From NCBI RefSeq assembly GCF_024181285.1, contig NZ_CP051201.1:1674001-1738000 (forward strand): a DNA stretch of 64,000 nucleotides, read 5' to 3'. Every line of letters begins with the position of its first letter. The first letter of the stretch is position 1. Source of the DNA: Treponema sp. OMZ 790 (lineage in GTDB: Bacteria > Spirochaetota > Spirochaetia > Treponematales > Treponemataceae). Below the pieces are notes generated by a model. The model was not told the origin of the DNA, did no database searches, and saw nothing but the letters and a program-made list of their open reading frames with translations. The position numbers were made by a program, and so were the translations under genes. Positions 9,601-17,276 of this stretch are shown piece after piece.

Positions 9601-9902
9601 TTGTAGAAGACTATATGCACACCTCAAACAACCTTGCGGTCGTATTGAACAGAATTGCAGTCCAAAACGGAGACTCCAATAAAAACGGAAGAGCCCTCTC
9701 CCTATTCGGGGAATCAACCAGAGCTTGGGATGCTCTCAACAGGAATCCTGAAACCATGATTAGGGCAAAAACAATAAATCTTGCATATGCAAATATTCAA
9801 AACATGGTAAAGCCGCGATCGGCATTTACACCCGAAATTTACAGCGATATACCTAAAACTCTTGAAAACGAAAAAATTTTACAGCAGACTGAAGATAGAT
9901 AG
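6663..9902 (+). CDS. Large membrane TPR protein, candidate periplasmic flagellar collar protein (FlcA-like)
   Basis: 1079 residues with three parts. Residues 1 to about 400 are highly acidic and carry a degenerate repeat built around the core IDLS or MDLS, recurring roughly every 15-25 residues between about 195 and 330. A single membrane segment lies at about 513-540. After it, TPR-like helical pairs (YERAIKSFDEAG, NYEKAEKVLRRGV, YNEAQEIYAKAL, YDEALDAYEHAV) run to about residue 1000. This layout resembles BB0326/FlcA of Borrelia, a TPR membrane protein needed for the spirochaete flagellar collar and stator assembly. That match is from memory of the family and is an inference. The base usage is normal for the region. 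Confidence 0.6.
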   Translation: MPSIKELEKFKSQLLKIANEPEVTAKWGERREEIPLPKEVPVPDVNVDDLLNFKTQDQISPDQEADKEAEFDTASIITSEMTLPSEDEPGETSQDFDTMLSDLNLEDTDIPEAVDSLDDDGLDVPEALLSGIGDMVEEARNSDDKADDIFPDFDSNFAMQDLPLEPLDEADKPDIENIADLDAFNEAEDTGLEEIEDEPAPAYKEIDLSTEDFSDIGEIEPIEEKDGSSLEAIDLSIDFPEEDFSDSHEKTNTVQADKSIESIDLSPEEDGFEGMDLSTESGTPQDIDLSSEPDDLESFDLSSEAAGLENMDISPLSDGPESIDLSSEVEDSFETSQSPDFSQEDNTAQGAGFADIDIPEIDEHTAFAIDDNVLNTEMGGGMDDFSVPESFIQFSPDKNFKFFDSKKPIDEEEYEGKIPLSISEEDYDHLIERISSFPLNFRIELEDYLVNVDDSELNKMEIVHLIVNDVSLKRIVNKLEGILDKSIPIPRGFDKKSYEEYEKEKRSFKYRFVHKILPAAILTTVVLGFVFSIFVLVWQFIYKPVVAEGFYKEGMTYINSSQYERAIKSFDEAGSYKKKRKWYFRFANAFREKKQFLSAEAIYERLLFDFNHDRQGGIEYADMLSTDLRNYEKAEKVLRRGVLDYHVNDQNALLALGDVYLDWADEDSEKYEEARKTYVSLINLYGAKDVFSGRMMRYFIRTDNLAEVLPLKDHFLNKKLPNEDLIELSGYLLEKRYEPKPTDSENLIGKIEDLRELLEKSIKNSPESPEANYNMGRFFLHNQKNTAAKDYLVNAINLYEDSIKMTPKRTIRQIDSMRLYGELIAEEKLYNEAQEIYAKALAKYEVYTAQKGIYPSPVVGKLYADYGDISYFIAGDYDEALDAYEHAVRELNDSPSIRYRMGYIHYQKENYPDAMKAMTLAYTEKPDDRNLLYGFGNVLFKYTNYFAAQAYYERLMELLEAEKIRKGIIFPQTRVDHAEFVEDYMHTSNNLAVVLNRIAVQNGDSNKNGRALSLFGESTRAWDALNRNPETMIRAKTINLAYANIQNMVKPRSAFTPEIYSDIPKTLENEKILQQTEDR

Positions 9903-9938
9903 GCAGGGCTGAACCGAAAAAGAAAACGGAGAAAAACT

Positions 9939-10679
9939 ATGACAAAAAAAACAAACTTATTTTTTTTCATGTTATTTGTAATCTTATTCAATATCAATAT
10001 TCATTCTCAAGAGGCTGAACAAAAAGAAGAAAAAACAAATCAAGATGAAAATTTTTCGAAGGTTCCTTCGGATTTCGGCTTTTATATGGGTACCGAGATT
10101 ATATTTTCAAGCCTAAAAAAACAGGCAGCACCGCCCATGGGTACAGCCTTAAACTTGGGAGCCGAATATGAGTACAAGGGAATAAATAAGCTGAGCATAG
10201 TGCCTTCATTGGATTTTTCTCTTTTTCACTACGCTTTTTACAATAAAAAGGCCTACATTTGCGAGATCGAAAATAGAACAGCCCTTACAATGAGCTTTTT
10301 ATTTGATGTTCCGTTTTTACTCCGCTTCGACGTAAAATCGTGGACAATCAGCATGGGCGGCGGACTAGCCTTCTTTATGCGCTTCGGATTGCTTGAACCC
10401 GGTATAAAACCGGAAGACGTAGGAGACAGCGGTTTAAATGCAAAATCCGAGGTCAAAGCAATAAATAAATACTTTTGGCAAAACGGACGCTTTATTTATC
10501 CTTCTTTACGCTTTAAAACCGAGTATACACTTGCATCGGGATGGAAAGCGGGAGTACAGCTAAAAGCCTTTCTACCGCTTTCAAACCTTTGGGATAAACT
10601 TACCGACAAGAATTCGGATGGTTTTATGTTACAAGCCGGAATAGTTTTACACCCGGCAGTTAAAAAATATAAAAAATAA
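9939..10679 (+). CDS. Secreted, beta-barrel-like outer membrane protein
   Basis: 246 residues. A signal peptide (MTKKTNLFFFMLFVILF, probably cut after IHSQ) is followed by an acidic spacer and then by alternating hydrophobic-polar strands with many Gly and aromatic residues (MGTALNLGAEYEYKG, WTISMGGGLAFFMRFG, FMLQAGIVLHP). This suggests a small beta-barrel in the outer membrane. GGAG stands 8 bases before the ATG. It follows the TPR gene by 36 bases, so it may be co-transcribed. I do not recognise the family. Its stop codon abuts the stop of convergent thrS. Confidence 0.55.
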   Translation: MTKKTNLFFFMLFVILFNINIHSQEAEQKEEKTNQDENFSKVPSDFGFYMGTEIIFSSLKKQAAPPMGTALNLGAEYEYKGINKLSIVPSLDFSLFHYAFYNKKAYICEIENRTALTMSFLFDVPFLLRFDVKSWTISMGGGLAFFMRFGLLEPGIKPEDVGDSGLNAKSEVKAINKYFWQNGRFIYPSLRFKTEYTLASGWKAGVQLKAFLPLSNLWDKLTDKNSDGFMLQAGIVLHPAVKKYKK

Positions 10680-12437
10680 TTATTCCGCATCTATAGCAAA
10701 AGAAGCAACTTTCTCCTGCAAAAATGAAGTAAACTCGTCGAGAGTCATTACTTTTTGACCGCCCTTTCTCATTCTGACAGCAACGGAATTATTATCCATT
10801 TCACTTTGACCTACGATGAGCTGATAAATTACCTTTTCTTCTTGGTGCTTTCGGATTTTTGCATTCATCCTGTCTGTTCCGATATCGGCTATAACCCTAA
10901 AGCCTTTTTCATCCAAGGCTTTTTGAACCTTTTGGGCATACTCATTAAAGGCAGGAGCTACAGGAACAATTACAGCCTGCACAGGGGCCAGCCAAGGAGG
11001 CATAATACCTGCACAGTTTTCTATCAAAATTCCTATAAATCTTTCCAAAGAGCCTAAAACAGCCCTATGAAGCATTACAGGATGATGTTTATTGTTGTCA
11101 TCCCCTATGTACTCGGCATTTAGTCTTTCTGCTGAAGGCAGCTGATAGTCAACCTGTATGGTACCGCACTGCCATTCACGGCCTAGGGCATCAATCAAAG
11201 TAAATTCCAGCTTAGGCCCGTAAAAAGCCCCTTCGCCTTCGGCTATCTCATATTCAAGACCGGCAGCTATACAGGCATCAGCCAAAGCTTTTTCGGCCCG
11301 ATCCCACGTTGCATCATCACCTACTCTCTGCTCGGGACGAGTAGAAAATTTAACAAGAATTCTATCCTCATCGAAGCCGAAATCCTTATACATGCTTTTT
11401 AGCAGGGTACAGAATTTTGAAACCTCGGAAGAAATCTGCTCTTCGGTACAAAAGATATGGGCATCGTCTTGAACAAAGCCCCGGACACGCATAATACCGT
11501 GTAAGGAGCCTGAAGGTTCGTTTCGGGTACAAGAACCGAATTCGGCTAAGCGGAGGGGTAAGTCGCGGTAGCTTTTAATTCCCTGTTTAAATATTTCGAC
11601 ATGGCCGGGACAGTTCATGGGTTTTAAGGCAAAAAGCCGTTTTTCGCTTTCGGTTATAAACATATTTTCTTTGTACTTAGCCCAGTGACCTGATCTTTCC
11701 CACAAGGAGCGGGGCATAACAAAGGGAGTATGCACTTCAAAATAATCGTCTTCTTTTAGACATTTTCTGACATAATTTTGTATAGTTAAATACAGAGTCC
11801 AGCCTTTAGGATGCCAAAATATTTGCCCGGGATTTTCTTCATCAACATGGAATAAATCCATAGCTTTCCCGATTTTTCGGTGATCCCTTTTTTCGGCTTC
11901 TTCAAGCATCTGCAAATATTCTTTTAAATCGTTGGGCTTTTCCCAAACTGTACCGTAAATTCGGGTAAGCATCGGACGGGTTTCATCACCGCGCCAATAA
12001 GCTCCGGCAGTCTTCATAAGTTTAAAACTTTGAGCATTTATGTCGGCCATGGAGCAGACGTGGGGACCTCGGCAAAGGTCGGTAAATTCTCCCGATTTAT
12101 AAATGCTTATTTCTTCGCCGTCAGCAAGCCCGTTTATAAGTTCAACTTTAAACGGCTGATCTTTAAACATTTCAAGAGCTCTTTCCCGGCTGATAACTTC
12201 TTTTTCAAAATTAGAGCGGGTATTTAAAATTTTCCGCATTTCTTTTTCGATGGCAGGTAAATCGTCTTGATTTATCGGATGGGGAAGTTCAAAATCATAG
12301 TAAAATCCGTAATCTATTGCGGGGCCTATGGCAACCTTAGTTCCCGGAAACAGCTTAACTACGGCTTCAGCCATAACATGGGCAGTACTATGCCTGAGAG
12401 TGCTTAATTTTTTTGACTTTTCTTGTAAAGTTGACAT
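10680..12437 (-). CDS. thrS: Threonyl-tRNA synthetase lacking the TGS domain
   Basis: 585 residues. Charges tRNA-Thr in the cytoplasm. The editing domain is present, with zinc-like ligands in HSTAH (16-20) and LCRGPHV. The class II catalytic core shows [10 protein letters not shown], motif 2 [18 protein letters not shown] and motif 3 [15 protein letters not shown], followed by the anticodon-binding domain ([13 protein letters not shown]). The usual enzyme has about 640 residues with an N-terminal TGS domain. Here the protein begins directly at the editing domain, and the start is fixed by AGAGG just upstream. Borrelia ThrRS is similarly short, so this may be a spirochaete trait. No T-box leader is seen. 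Confidence 0.96.
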   Translation of the reverse strand: MSTLQEKSKKLSTLRHSTAHVMAEAVVKLFPGTKVAIGPAIDYGFYYDFELPHPINQDDLPAIEKEMRKILNTRSNFEKEVISRERALEMFKDQPFKVELINGLADGEEISIYKSGEFTDLCRGPHVCSMADINAQSFKLMKTAGAYWRGDETRPMLTRIYGTVWEKPNDLKEYLQMLEEAEKRDHRKIGKAMDLFHVDEENPGQIFWHPKGWTLYLTIQNYVRKCLKEDDYFEVHTPFVMPRSLWERSGHWAKYKENMFITESEKRLFALKPMNCPGHVEIFKQGIKSYRDLPLRLAEFGSCTRNEPSGSLHGIMRVRGFVQDDAHIFCTEEQISSEVSKFCTLLKSMYKDFGFDEDRILVKFSTRPEQRVGDDATWDRAEKALADACIAAGLEYEIAEGEGAFYGPKLEFTLIDALGREWQCGTIQVDYQLPSAERLNAEYIGDDNNKHHPVMLHRAVLGSLERFIGILIENCAGIMPPWLAPVQAVIVPVAPAFNEYAQKVQKALDEKGFRVIADIGTDRMNAKIRKHQEEKVIYQLIVGQSEMDNNSVAVRMRKGGQKVMTLDEFTSFLQEKVASFAIDAE

Positions 12438-12519
12438 ATTTTCCTCTATTTATGCTTGATATGTATTGTTAATTTTAAAAAAAAATTATATACTATTATA
12501 ACCTAAAATAAACATTAGC

Positions 12520-12563
12520 ATACTATGGTTAGTATACTCTATTGATTAGTCTTGAGTCAATAG
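12520..12563. promoter_or_regulatory. Two small palindromes upstream of the secreted protein gene
   Basis: ATACTA-tggt-TAGTAT (12520-12535) and CTATTGA...TCAATAG (12539-12563) lie in the 210-bp gap between the divergent thrS and the gene starting at 12648. They could be operators. The rest of the gap is very AT-rich and holds no gene that I can see. Confidence 0.35.
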
Positions 12564-12647
12564 ATTATATTGAACAAACTAATGAAAAACAATAAAATTG
12601 CCGATAATGTGTTGAGAGTTTCTCAGCCTAAAACGGAGGATGTTGAC

Positions 12648-13622
12648 GTGAAAAAAATTTGTATAGTTACTTTTTGCATTATCCAGTCTTTATTTTTATT
12701 TGCCCAAAATATGGTTGACCATAATTTAAAGGCAGATGTTTCAATAAGATTTTACGACAGGAGGGTCTACTATCCCGGTTCGGGAGCCTCCGAACCTATT
12801 TTTGTACAAATTTCGATTACAAACAATAATTCCGAAACCCTTAGATTTAAACTTGCAGACGACCGATCTTTTAGTATAGACTTCGGAATCATAAACAGTA
12901 AAAACAGGCAATTACGTCATACAACGGAATGGATGAGAAAGCGAAACACAAACCGTCAAATTTACTTCCGTGAAGTTACCTTAGAACCCGGAGAAACTTA
13001 TTCCTTTATCGAAAACCTAAAAGACTATATTGAATTAAATGAACCGGGAATATTCCTTGTCAACACCCTATTTTTTCCGGAACTTAAAAGATACTCTGAC
13101 AATTCGGAAACACATGTTGTATCAAATAAGCTGAGCCTTGAAATAAAGCCTGCACCTTCGGCAGCAGCGCTTGGATCTCTTCCCGTGTCGCCGATCTCAG
13201 GAGAGATTTTACAGGCAAAGCCCATTCCTCCCGATCAGGTCATAGGGTATCTTTTAACGGCGAGACAAAAATCGCTTTGGGAACAATTTTTCCTCTATAT
13301 GGATTTGGAAAAAATGATATCCAGAGACCCTTCAAGAAGCCGAAGATTTAAAGCAGAATCTGAAGCGGGCAGAATGGAAATGATTGAAGTTTACAAACAC
13401 GAATTAAGCCAAGAAAGAGTAGACAAAGACATTGCCGTCATTCCTGTAGAGTTTAAGATAGAGCATACGGGGTACACAGATACAAAGGCAGAGGTCAAAG
13501 TAATAGAATGGTTTGAATATTCTAATTTTAGAGAGAAGAAAAGATTCACATATTTTTTAGCTTCAAAAGACGGTATATGGACAGTATACGATTATATAGT
13601 CGAGAATTTAGGAACAGAATAA
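12648..13622 (+). CDS. Secreted protein of unknown function
   Basis: 324 residues from a GTG start. The frame is open further upstream to 12570, but CGGAGGA lies 7 bases before this GTG, and translation from here gives a clean signal peptide (MKKICIVTFCIIQSLFLFAQ), which decides the start. The mature part begins with a beta-sandwich-like region rich in beta strands (VFVQISITNNNSETLRFKLAD type pattern) and ends with a mixed domain. No catalytic motif is visible. It lies 12 bases before the receiver-PilZ gene, so the pair is probably an operon. Confidence 0.6.
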   Translation: MKKICIVTFCIIQSLFLFAQNMVDHNLKADVSIRFYDRRVYYPGSGASEPIFVQISITNNNSETLRFKLADDRSFSIDFGIINSKNRQLRHTTEWMRKRNTNRQIYFREVTLEPGETYSFIENLKDYIELNEPGIFLVNTLFFPELKRYSDNSETHVVSNKLSLEIKPAPSAAALGSLPVSPISGEILQAKPIPPDQVIGYLLTARQKSLWEQFFLYMDLEKMISRDPSRSRRFKAESEAGRMEMIEVYKHELSQERVDKDIAVIPVEFKIEHTGYTDTKAEVKVIEWFEYSNFREKKRFTYFLASKDGIWTVYDYIVENLGTE

Positions 13623-13634
13623 GGATGAGTTTTA

Positions 13635-14312
13635 ATGAAAGCATTATTGATTTCGGATTTACCGCGTTCAACTGATGATTTACGCCCTCTTTTTTCGGAG
13701 TATGAATTTGAGCTTATACATTATCGCTCTCCGCTAAAAGCCTTAGACAATGTGGAAGAAATTGGACCGAATGTAGTTATAATAAACGCCAGAGATTTTC
13801 CGCGCCATTGGAAACCTATTACACAGCATATTCGCTGGGATACTTCAAAAGAAGAGATATTGGTAGTGCTTTTAACTCCTCCCGATTTTTCTGCCGATGA
13901 AGCAGACAAGGCTATGTTTTTGGGAGTGCAGGGTGTTATTACAATAAAAGAAAGCGGGAATTATGAAAAAATCATCGAAGAACTGCGCATGATTTTTGAC
14001 CGATATAATTATGCCCATGCTAAAAACATTTCAAAAACCGTTCAGTTTTTATTTACAAATCCCGTAAACGAAACCATAATAACGGGAACGGTAAAAAACT
14101 TAACCGAAAAAGGTCTCGTATTTTTGCCGGACATGCCTGCAAATACGGGTAATTTAACTGCCGGCACGGTTCTTGATCAATGCTCTTTAAAAATCGAAAA
14201 CGGTTTTATTGTTCCAAATTGCAGTGTTGCTTCAAACGAGACCGTCTTAAATTTGAATTTTATAGACTTGTCGGATGAGGATAAAAAAACTATTACTGAT
14301 TTTTTAAACTAA
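13635..14312 (+). CDS. Degenerate receiver plus PilZ-like protein
   Basis: 225 residues. Residues 1 to about 120 have the fold pattern of a response-regulator receiver (MKALLISDLPRS, VVIINARDFP, LVVLLTP, GVQGVITIKES), but the phosphoacceptor Asp is replaced (INARDFP where LLDxxMP is expected). Residues about 130-222 resemble PilZ, with NLTEKGLVF at the place of the (D/N)xSxxG motif. The RxxxR half of the c-di-GMP site is not visible. It may therefore be a non-phosphorylated adaptor with weak or no nucleotide binding. GGATGAG precedes the ATG. The 3' end overlaps the convergent kinase gene by 9 bp. Confidence 0.55.
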   Translation: MKALLISDLPRSTDDLRPLFSEYEFELIHYRSPLKALDNVEEIGPNVVIINARDFPRHWKPITQHIRWDTSKEEILVVLLTPPDFSADEADKAMFLGVQGVITIKESGNYEKIIEELRMIFDRYNYAHAKNISKTVQFLFTNPVNETIITGTVKNLTEKGLVFLPDMPANTGNLTAGTVLDQCSLKIENGFIVPNCSVASNETVLNLNFIDLSDEDKKTITDFLN

Positions 14313-14867
14313 AAGACCGCGGCAAATAAGCTCATCCAATATTTTTTCGGTAATTTTATCGGGATCAAGGTTTTCCGTATCTATAATTAAATCGGCTTTT
14401 TCATATTTTGTGTTATCAATACCGTATAATTCTTTATATCGGCGGGTATCTTCCAAATCTCTTAAATTGGTATCAGCCTTTATTTTTTCGATATCACCGC
14501 CTTCTCTATTTTGAATTCGTTTTGCACGGACATCTATCGAAGCTTGCAGGTAAACACGCAAATCGGCCGATTTTAAAAGCCAAATTGCCAACCGTGACCC
14601 TAAAACACAAGAACTTGCAGAAGCCAGCTCAATTTGTTTTTGATCCACCATTTTATCAAAAGAAAAATCTTTTTGAGCTCTTTTTAAAACTTCATCAAAT
14701 GGAATTCCCATCTCCCGGGCTATATTCTTAAAAGTATAATTTATACAGGGCAAATTTAAAATCTTTGCTATCAAGTTTGAAACCGTGGTATTTCCGCAGC
14801 CGGACGGCCCCGAAATTGCAATCCTCAATTCTCGCCCTTCAGGAATTTTAAAAGTAGTCGTTTTCAT
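14304..14867 (-). CDS. Cytidylate-kinase-like P-loop protein with altered Walker A
   Basis: 187 residues of the archaeal-type or Cytidylate_kin2 family of small NMP kinases, which would phosphorylate CMP or dCMP. The P-loop at 20-28 reads GPSGCGNTT. The usual Walker A Lys is Asn26, encoded by AAT. The lid-like segment RAKRIQNREGGD and the later DLEDTRRYKELYGID agree with the family. Without the Lys, classic ATP phosphoryl transfer would be weakened, so either the family tolerates this or the protein has another role. GGAGAAAAT precedes the ATG. It follows yicC by 23 bases on the same strand. Confidence 0.7.
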   Translation of the reverse strand: MKTTTFKIPEGRELRIAISGPSGCGNTTVSNLIAKILNLPCINYTFKNIAREMGIPFDEVLKRAQKDFSFDKMVDQKQIELASASSCVLGSRLAIWLLKSADLRVYLQASIDVRAKRIQNREGGDIEKIKADTNLRDLEDTRRYKELYGIDNTKYEKADLIIDTENLDPDKITEKILDELICRGLLV

Positions 14868-14890
14868 ATTTTCTCCAATAGATACCCGGT

Positions 14891-15757
14891 CTACTCCACA
14901 TTCCGGCTTTGCTCTCTTATGTTTTCAAGAGCATCTTTTACTTCGATTATTGATTGAGACATTTCTATCATTTGATTTTTAGAACCTATTGTATTTATTT
15001 CTCTGTTGATTTCTTGGCAAATAAAGTCCAGTTTTTTGCCTATGGGTTCGTTTCTTTTTAGTTCATGCGATAAAGAATTACAATGAGCTTCAAGGCGTAC
15101 GATTTCTTCATTTATGGTATACTTAACAAGCATTACTGCAACTTCCTGCATAATACGCTGTTCATTTATTTCACAGCCCAAAAGCTCGGTAAATCTTTCC
15201 CTGATATTTTGGCAAAAGATTTCTTCCATTTGGGGGGCATATTTTTTTATGGTCTTTAATGCAGCATGAATCCTGTCAAGGTTGCTTAAAATATCTTTTT
15301 TTAAAGCAGCTCCCTCATCAAGTCTTGTTTTATCGTATTTTACGAAAGTTTCTTCAAATATAGGCAGCAATGTGTTTTCCCATGCGGGAATGTCGATATT
15401 TCTTTCAATTATGATAACCCCTTCTTTTTCTGAAAATCGGTTTATGTCTATCTCGGAGTTTATTCCGGCAGCATCCGCTATCTCCCTCATAGCCTTTGCA
15501 TAGGCCTTTGCCGCCTTGGTATTTGTAAGAATATCGACGTCTATATCGGCATCCTTTACATGAAGGGAAACTTCAACTTTACCTCTGGCTATTCTTTCGG
15601 AAAAATATGCCCTGAAAACGGGCTCCAAGGCTGAAAGCCAAAAGGGGAAATTTAAATTTAAATCCAAGTATCTTGAGTTATAACTTTTAATCTCTAAACT
15701 TATAAAGGAATTTGGTTCGTTTTTTTCGGTAAGGGCGTAGCCCGTCATACTTTTCAT
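14891..15757 (-). CDS. yicC: YicC-family endoribonuclease
   Basis: 288 residues. It begins with the family hallmark MKSMTGYA, contains ARGKVEVSL and ends with the DUF1732 segment (EEIVRLEAHCNSLSHELKRNEPIGKKLDFICQE region and final KDALENIREQSRNVE). YicC proteins are single-strand RNA endonucleases involved in RNA turnover. Only 2 bases separate it from murC upstream, so the two are in one transcript. The Shine-Dalgarno AAGGAG is rather distant, inside the end of murC. Confidence 0.92.
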   Translation of the reverse strand: MKSMTGYALTEKNEPNSFISLEIKSYNSRYLDLNLNFPFWLSALEPVFRAYFSERIARGKVEVSLHVKDADIDVDILTNTKAAKAYAKAMREIADAAGINSEIDINRFSEKEGVIIIERNIDIPAWENTLLPIFEETFVKYDKTRLDEGAALKKDILSNLDRIHAALKTIKKYAPQMEEIFCQNIRERFTELLGCEINEQRIMQEVAVMLVKYTINEEIVRLEAHCNSLSHELKRNEPIGKKLDFICQEINREINTIGSKNQMIEMSQSIIEVKDALENIREQSRNVE

Positions 15758-15759
15758 AT

Positions 15760-17205
15760 TTAAAAATTCGGCTCCTTTAAAATTTCTGTACCCAAAATGT
15801 AATTATCTCCGGCACCTATGGTAATAAAAATATCGCCCTGTCTTAGCTTTTCTAATACAAATTTTTTTGCATCCAATACTTCATTAAAGAAAAAGACGTT
15901 TTTATGATGTTTTTTTGTGCGGTTAAAAAGGAGTTCGGCATCAACCTGTCCCTTATATTGCTCGCGTGCAGAACTGAAAATTTTATGCAAAATCACCATG
16001 TCTGCATCTTCAAAACAAGAAGCAAAATCTTCTAAAAGGGCTTCCGTTCTTGAATAGGTATGAGACATAAAATCTGCAATTATCCGCCTTTTTGGATAAA
16101 ATTGACGCAAACCTTTCAAGAGAGATTTAATTGCGGTAGGGTGATGTGCATAATCATCATAAACCAAAATATCTTTAGATTCTATCTTACCGATCAGCTC
16201 CGTACGTCTTTTGGCTCCGGCGTAGGAAGATATAGCCTTTTTGATAGCAGAAATATTGGCAACAGAGATTTCGCCGTATTCTTCTTTTAAAAGGCTCACA
16301 GAAAGAGCTATTGCAGCTGCGGCATTTAAAGCATTGTGTTTTCCCGGAATCTGTAAATAAAATTCTCCCGAAAAGCCTGCAAGAGAAAAGGAGAGTTTTT
16401 CATTGCAGACGCCCAAAACGGTAAGTTTATAATCTCCTACGGCTTTCTCTCCATAAGGAATAAAAATAAGGTCCGGCCGGCTCGAAAAACTTAAGCGGGC
16501 AGCTTCGCAGGCGCCTTCATCATCTGCACAATAAAAAAGCTCGCTAAACTGCGGAAGTCTGTCAATATACTGCAAAAAAGCCGTTAAAATAGATTCGTAG
16601 GTCGGATAATAATCCTGATGATCCGGTTCAATACCGGTTAAAATTATCTTTTTTGGATGAAAGTTTAAAAAATGTCTTTTATATTCGCAAGTTTCGGCAA
16701 CAAAATATTTTGAACCTGAAAGCATGGTACAAGAATCACCGAAACTTTTAATCACGCTGCCGGCCAAAACCGAAACGGGAAGTTTTAGTTCTTTTAAGAT
16801 AGAGCCGGTAATACCCGTTGTACTGGTCTTTCCTTGAACACCCGCAATGCCGCACGAATATGAATGCCGGGATATTGCCCCTATTGCCTCAGGGTAGGAC
16901 ATCATGGGAAGATCTTTTTGTTCCGCAGCATACATTTCTTCATTATTCTCGGGCGAGTAAGCTGCCGAATAGATAACAAGACTGACATCTTCAGGGATAT
17001 TATCAGGAGAAAATGGAGAAAAAATATCTATATTAAGTTTTTTTAAATCATCATCAGTATAAAAACTTTCGGGAACATCGCTTCCCGAAACAGAAGCACC
17101 TCTTGAAACCAAAATTTCAGCCAAAGCCGTCATCCCGGTTCCTTTAATACCGATCATATAAACCGTAAAACCTTTTAAATTATCGGGTAGAATAACTTGA
17201 CACAT
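15760..17205 (-). CDS. murC: UDP-N-acetylmuramate-L-alanine ligase
   Basis: 481 residues. Adds the first amino acid of the peptidoglycan stem peptide using ATP. The Rossmann-like start reads MIGIKGTGMTALAEIL, the Mur ligase P-loop GVQGKTSTTGITG, and the central and C-terminal signs include EPDHQDYYPTYE, GKHNALNAAAAIA and YDDYAHHPTAIKSLL. The P-loop Gln replaces the usual His (GTHGKT) but the Lys is present. The ATG has no Shine-Dalgarno sequence. A promoter ends 6 bases before it, predicting a leaderless mRNA. yicC and the kinase-like gene follow in the same direction. Confidence 0.95.
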   Translation of the reverse strand: MCQVILPDNLKGFTVYMIGIKGTGMTALAEILVSRGASVSGSDVPESFYTDDDLKKLNIDIFSPFSPDNIPEDVSLVIYSAAYSPENNEEMYAAEQKDLPMMSYPEAIGAISRHSYSCGIAGVQGKTSTTGITGSILKELKLPVSVLAGSVIKSFGDSCTMLSGSKYFVAETCEYKRHFLNFHPKKIILTGIEPDHQDYYPTYESILTAFLQYIDRLPQFSELFYCADDEGACEAARLSFSSRPDLIFIPYGEKAVGDYKLTVLGVCNEKLSFSLAGFSGEFYLQIPGKHNALNAAAAIALSVSLLKEEYGEISVANISAIKKAISSYAGAKRRTELIGKIESKDILVYDDYAHHPTAIKSLLKGLRQFYPKRRIIADFMSHTYSRTEALLEDFASCFEDADMVILHKIFSSAREQYKGQVDAELLFNRTKKHHKNVFFFNEVLDAKKFVLEKLRQGDIFITIGAGDNYILGTEILKEPNF

Positions 17206-17240
17206 ACGTATATAATATTCTATATTCTGTTTTTTAGCAA
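17206..17240 (-). promoter_or_regulatory. Predicted leaderless promoter of murC
   Basis: On the minus strand TTGCTA (17235-17240), a 17-bp spacer and TATTAT (17212-17217) are followed by 6 bases and the murC ATG. The predicted +1 is the A of the start codon. Confidence 0.5.
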
Positions 17241-17276
17241 TAGGGTTTAATTAAACTCAAGAACAAGAGGTGCCCG

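Noticed and set aside
12438..12519. Possible T-box leader for thrS
   Set aside because: Only a short AT-rich leader is present, with no specifier stem or terminator/antiterminator.
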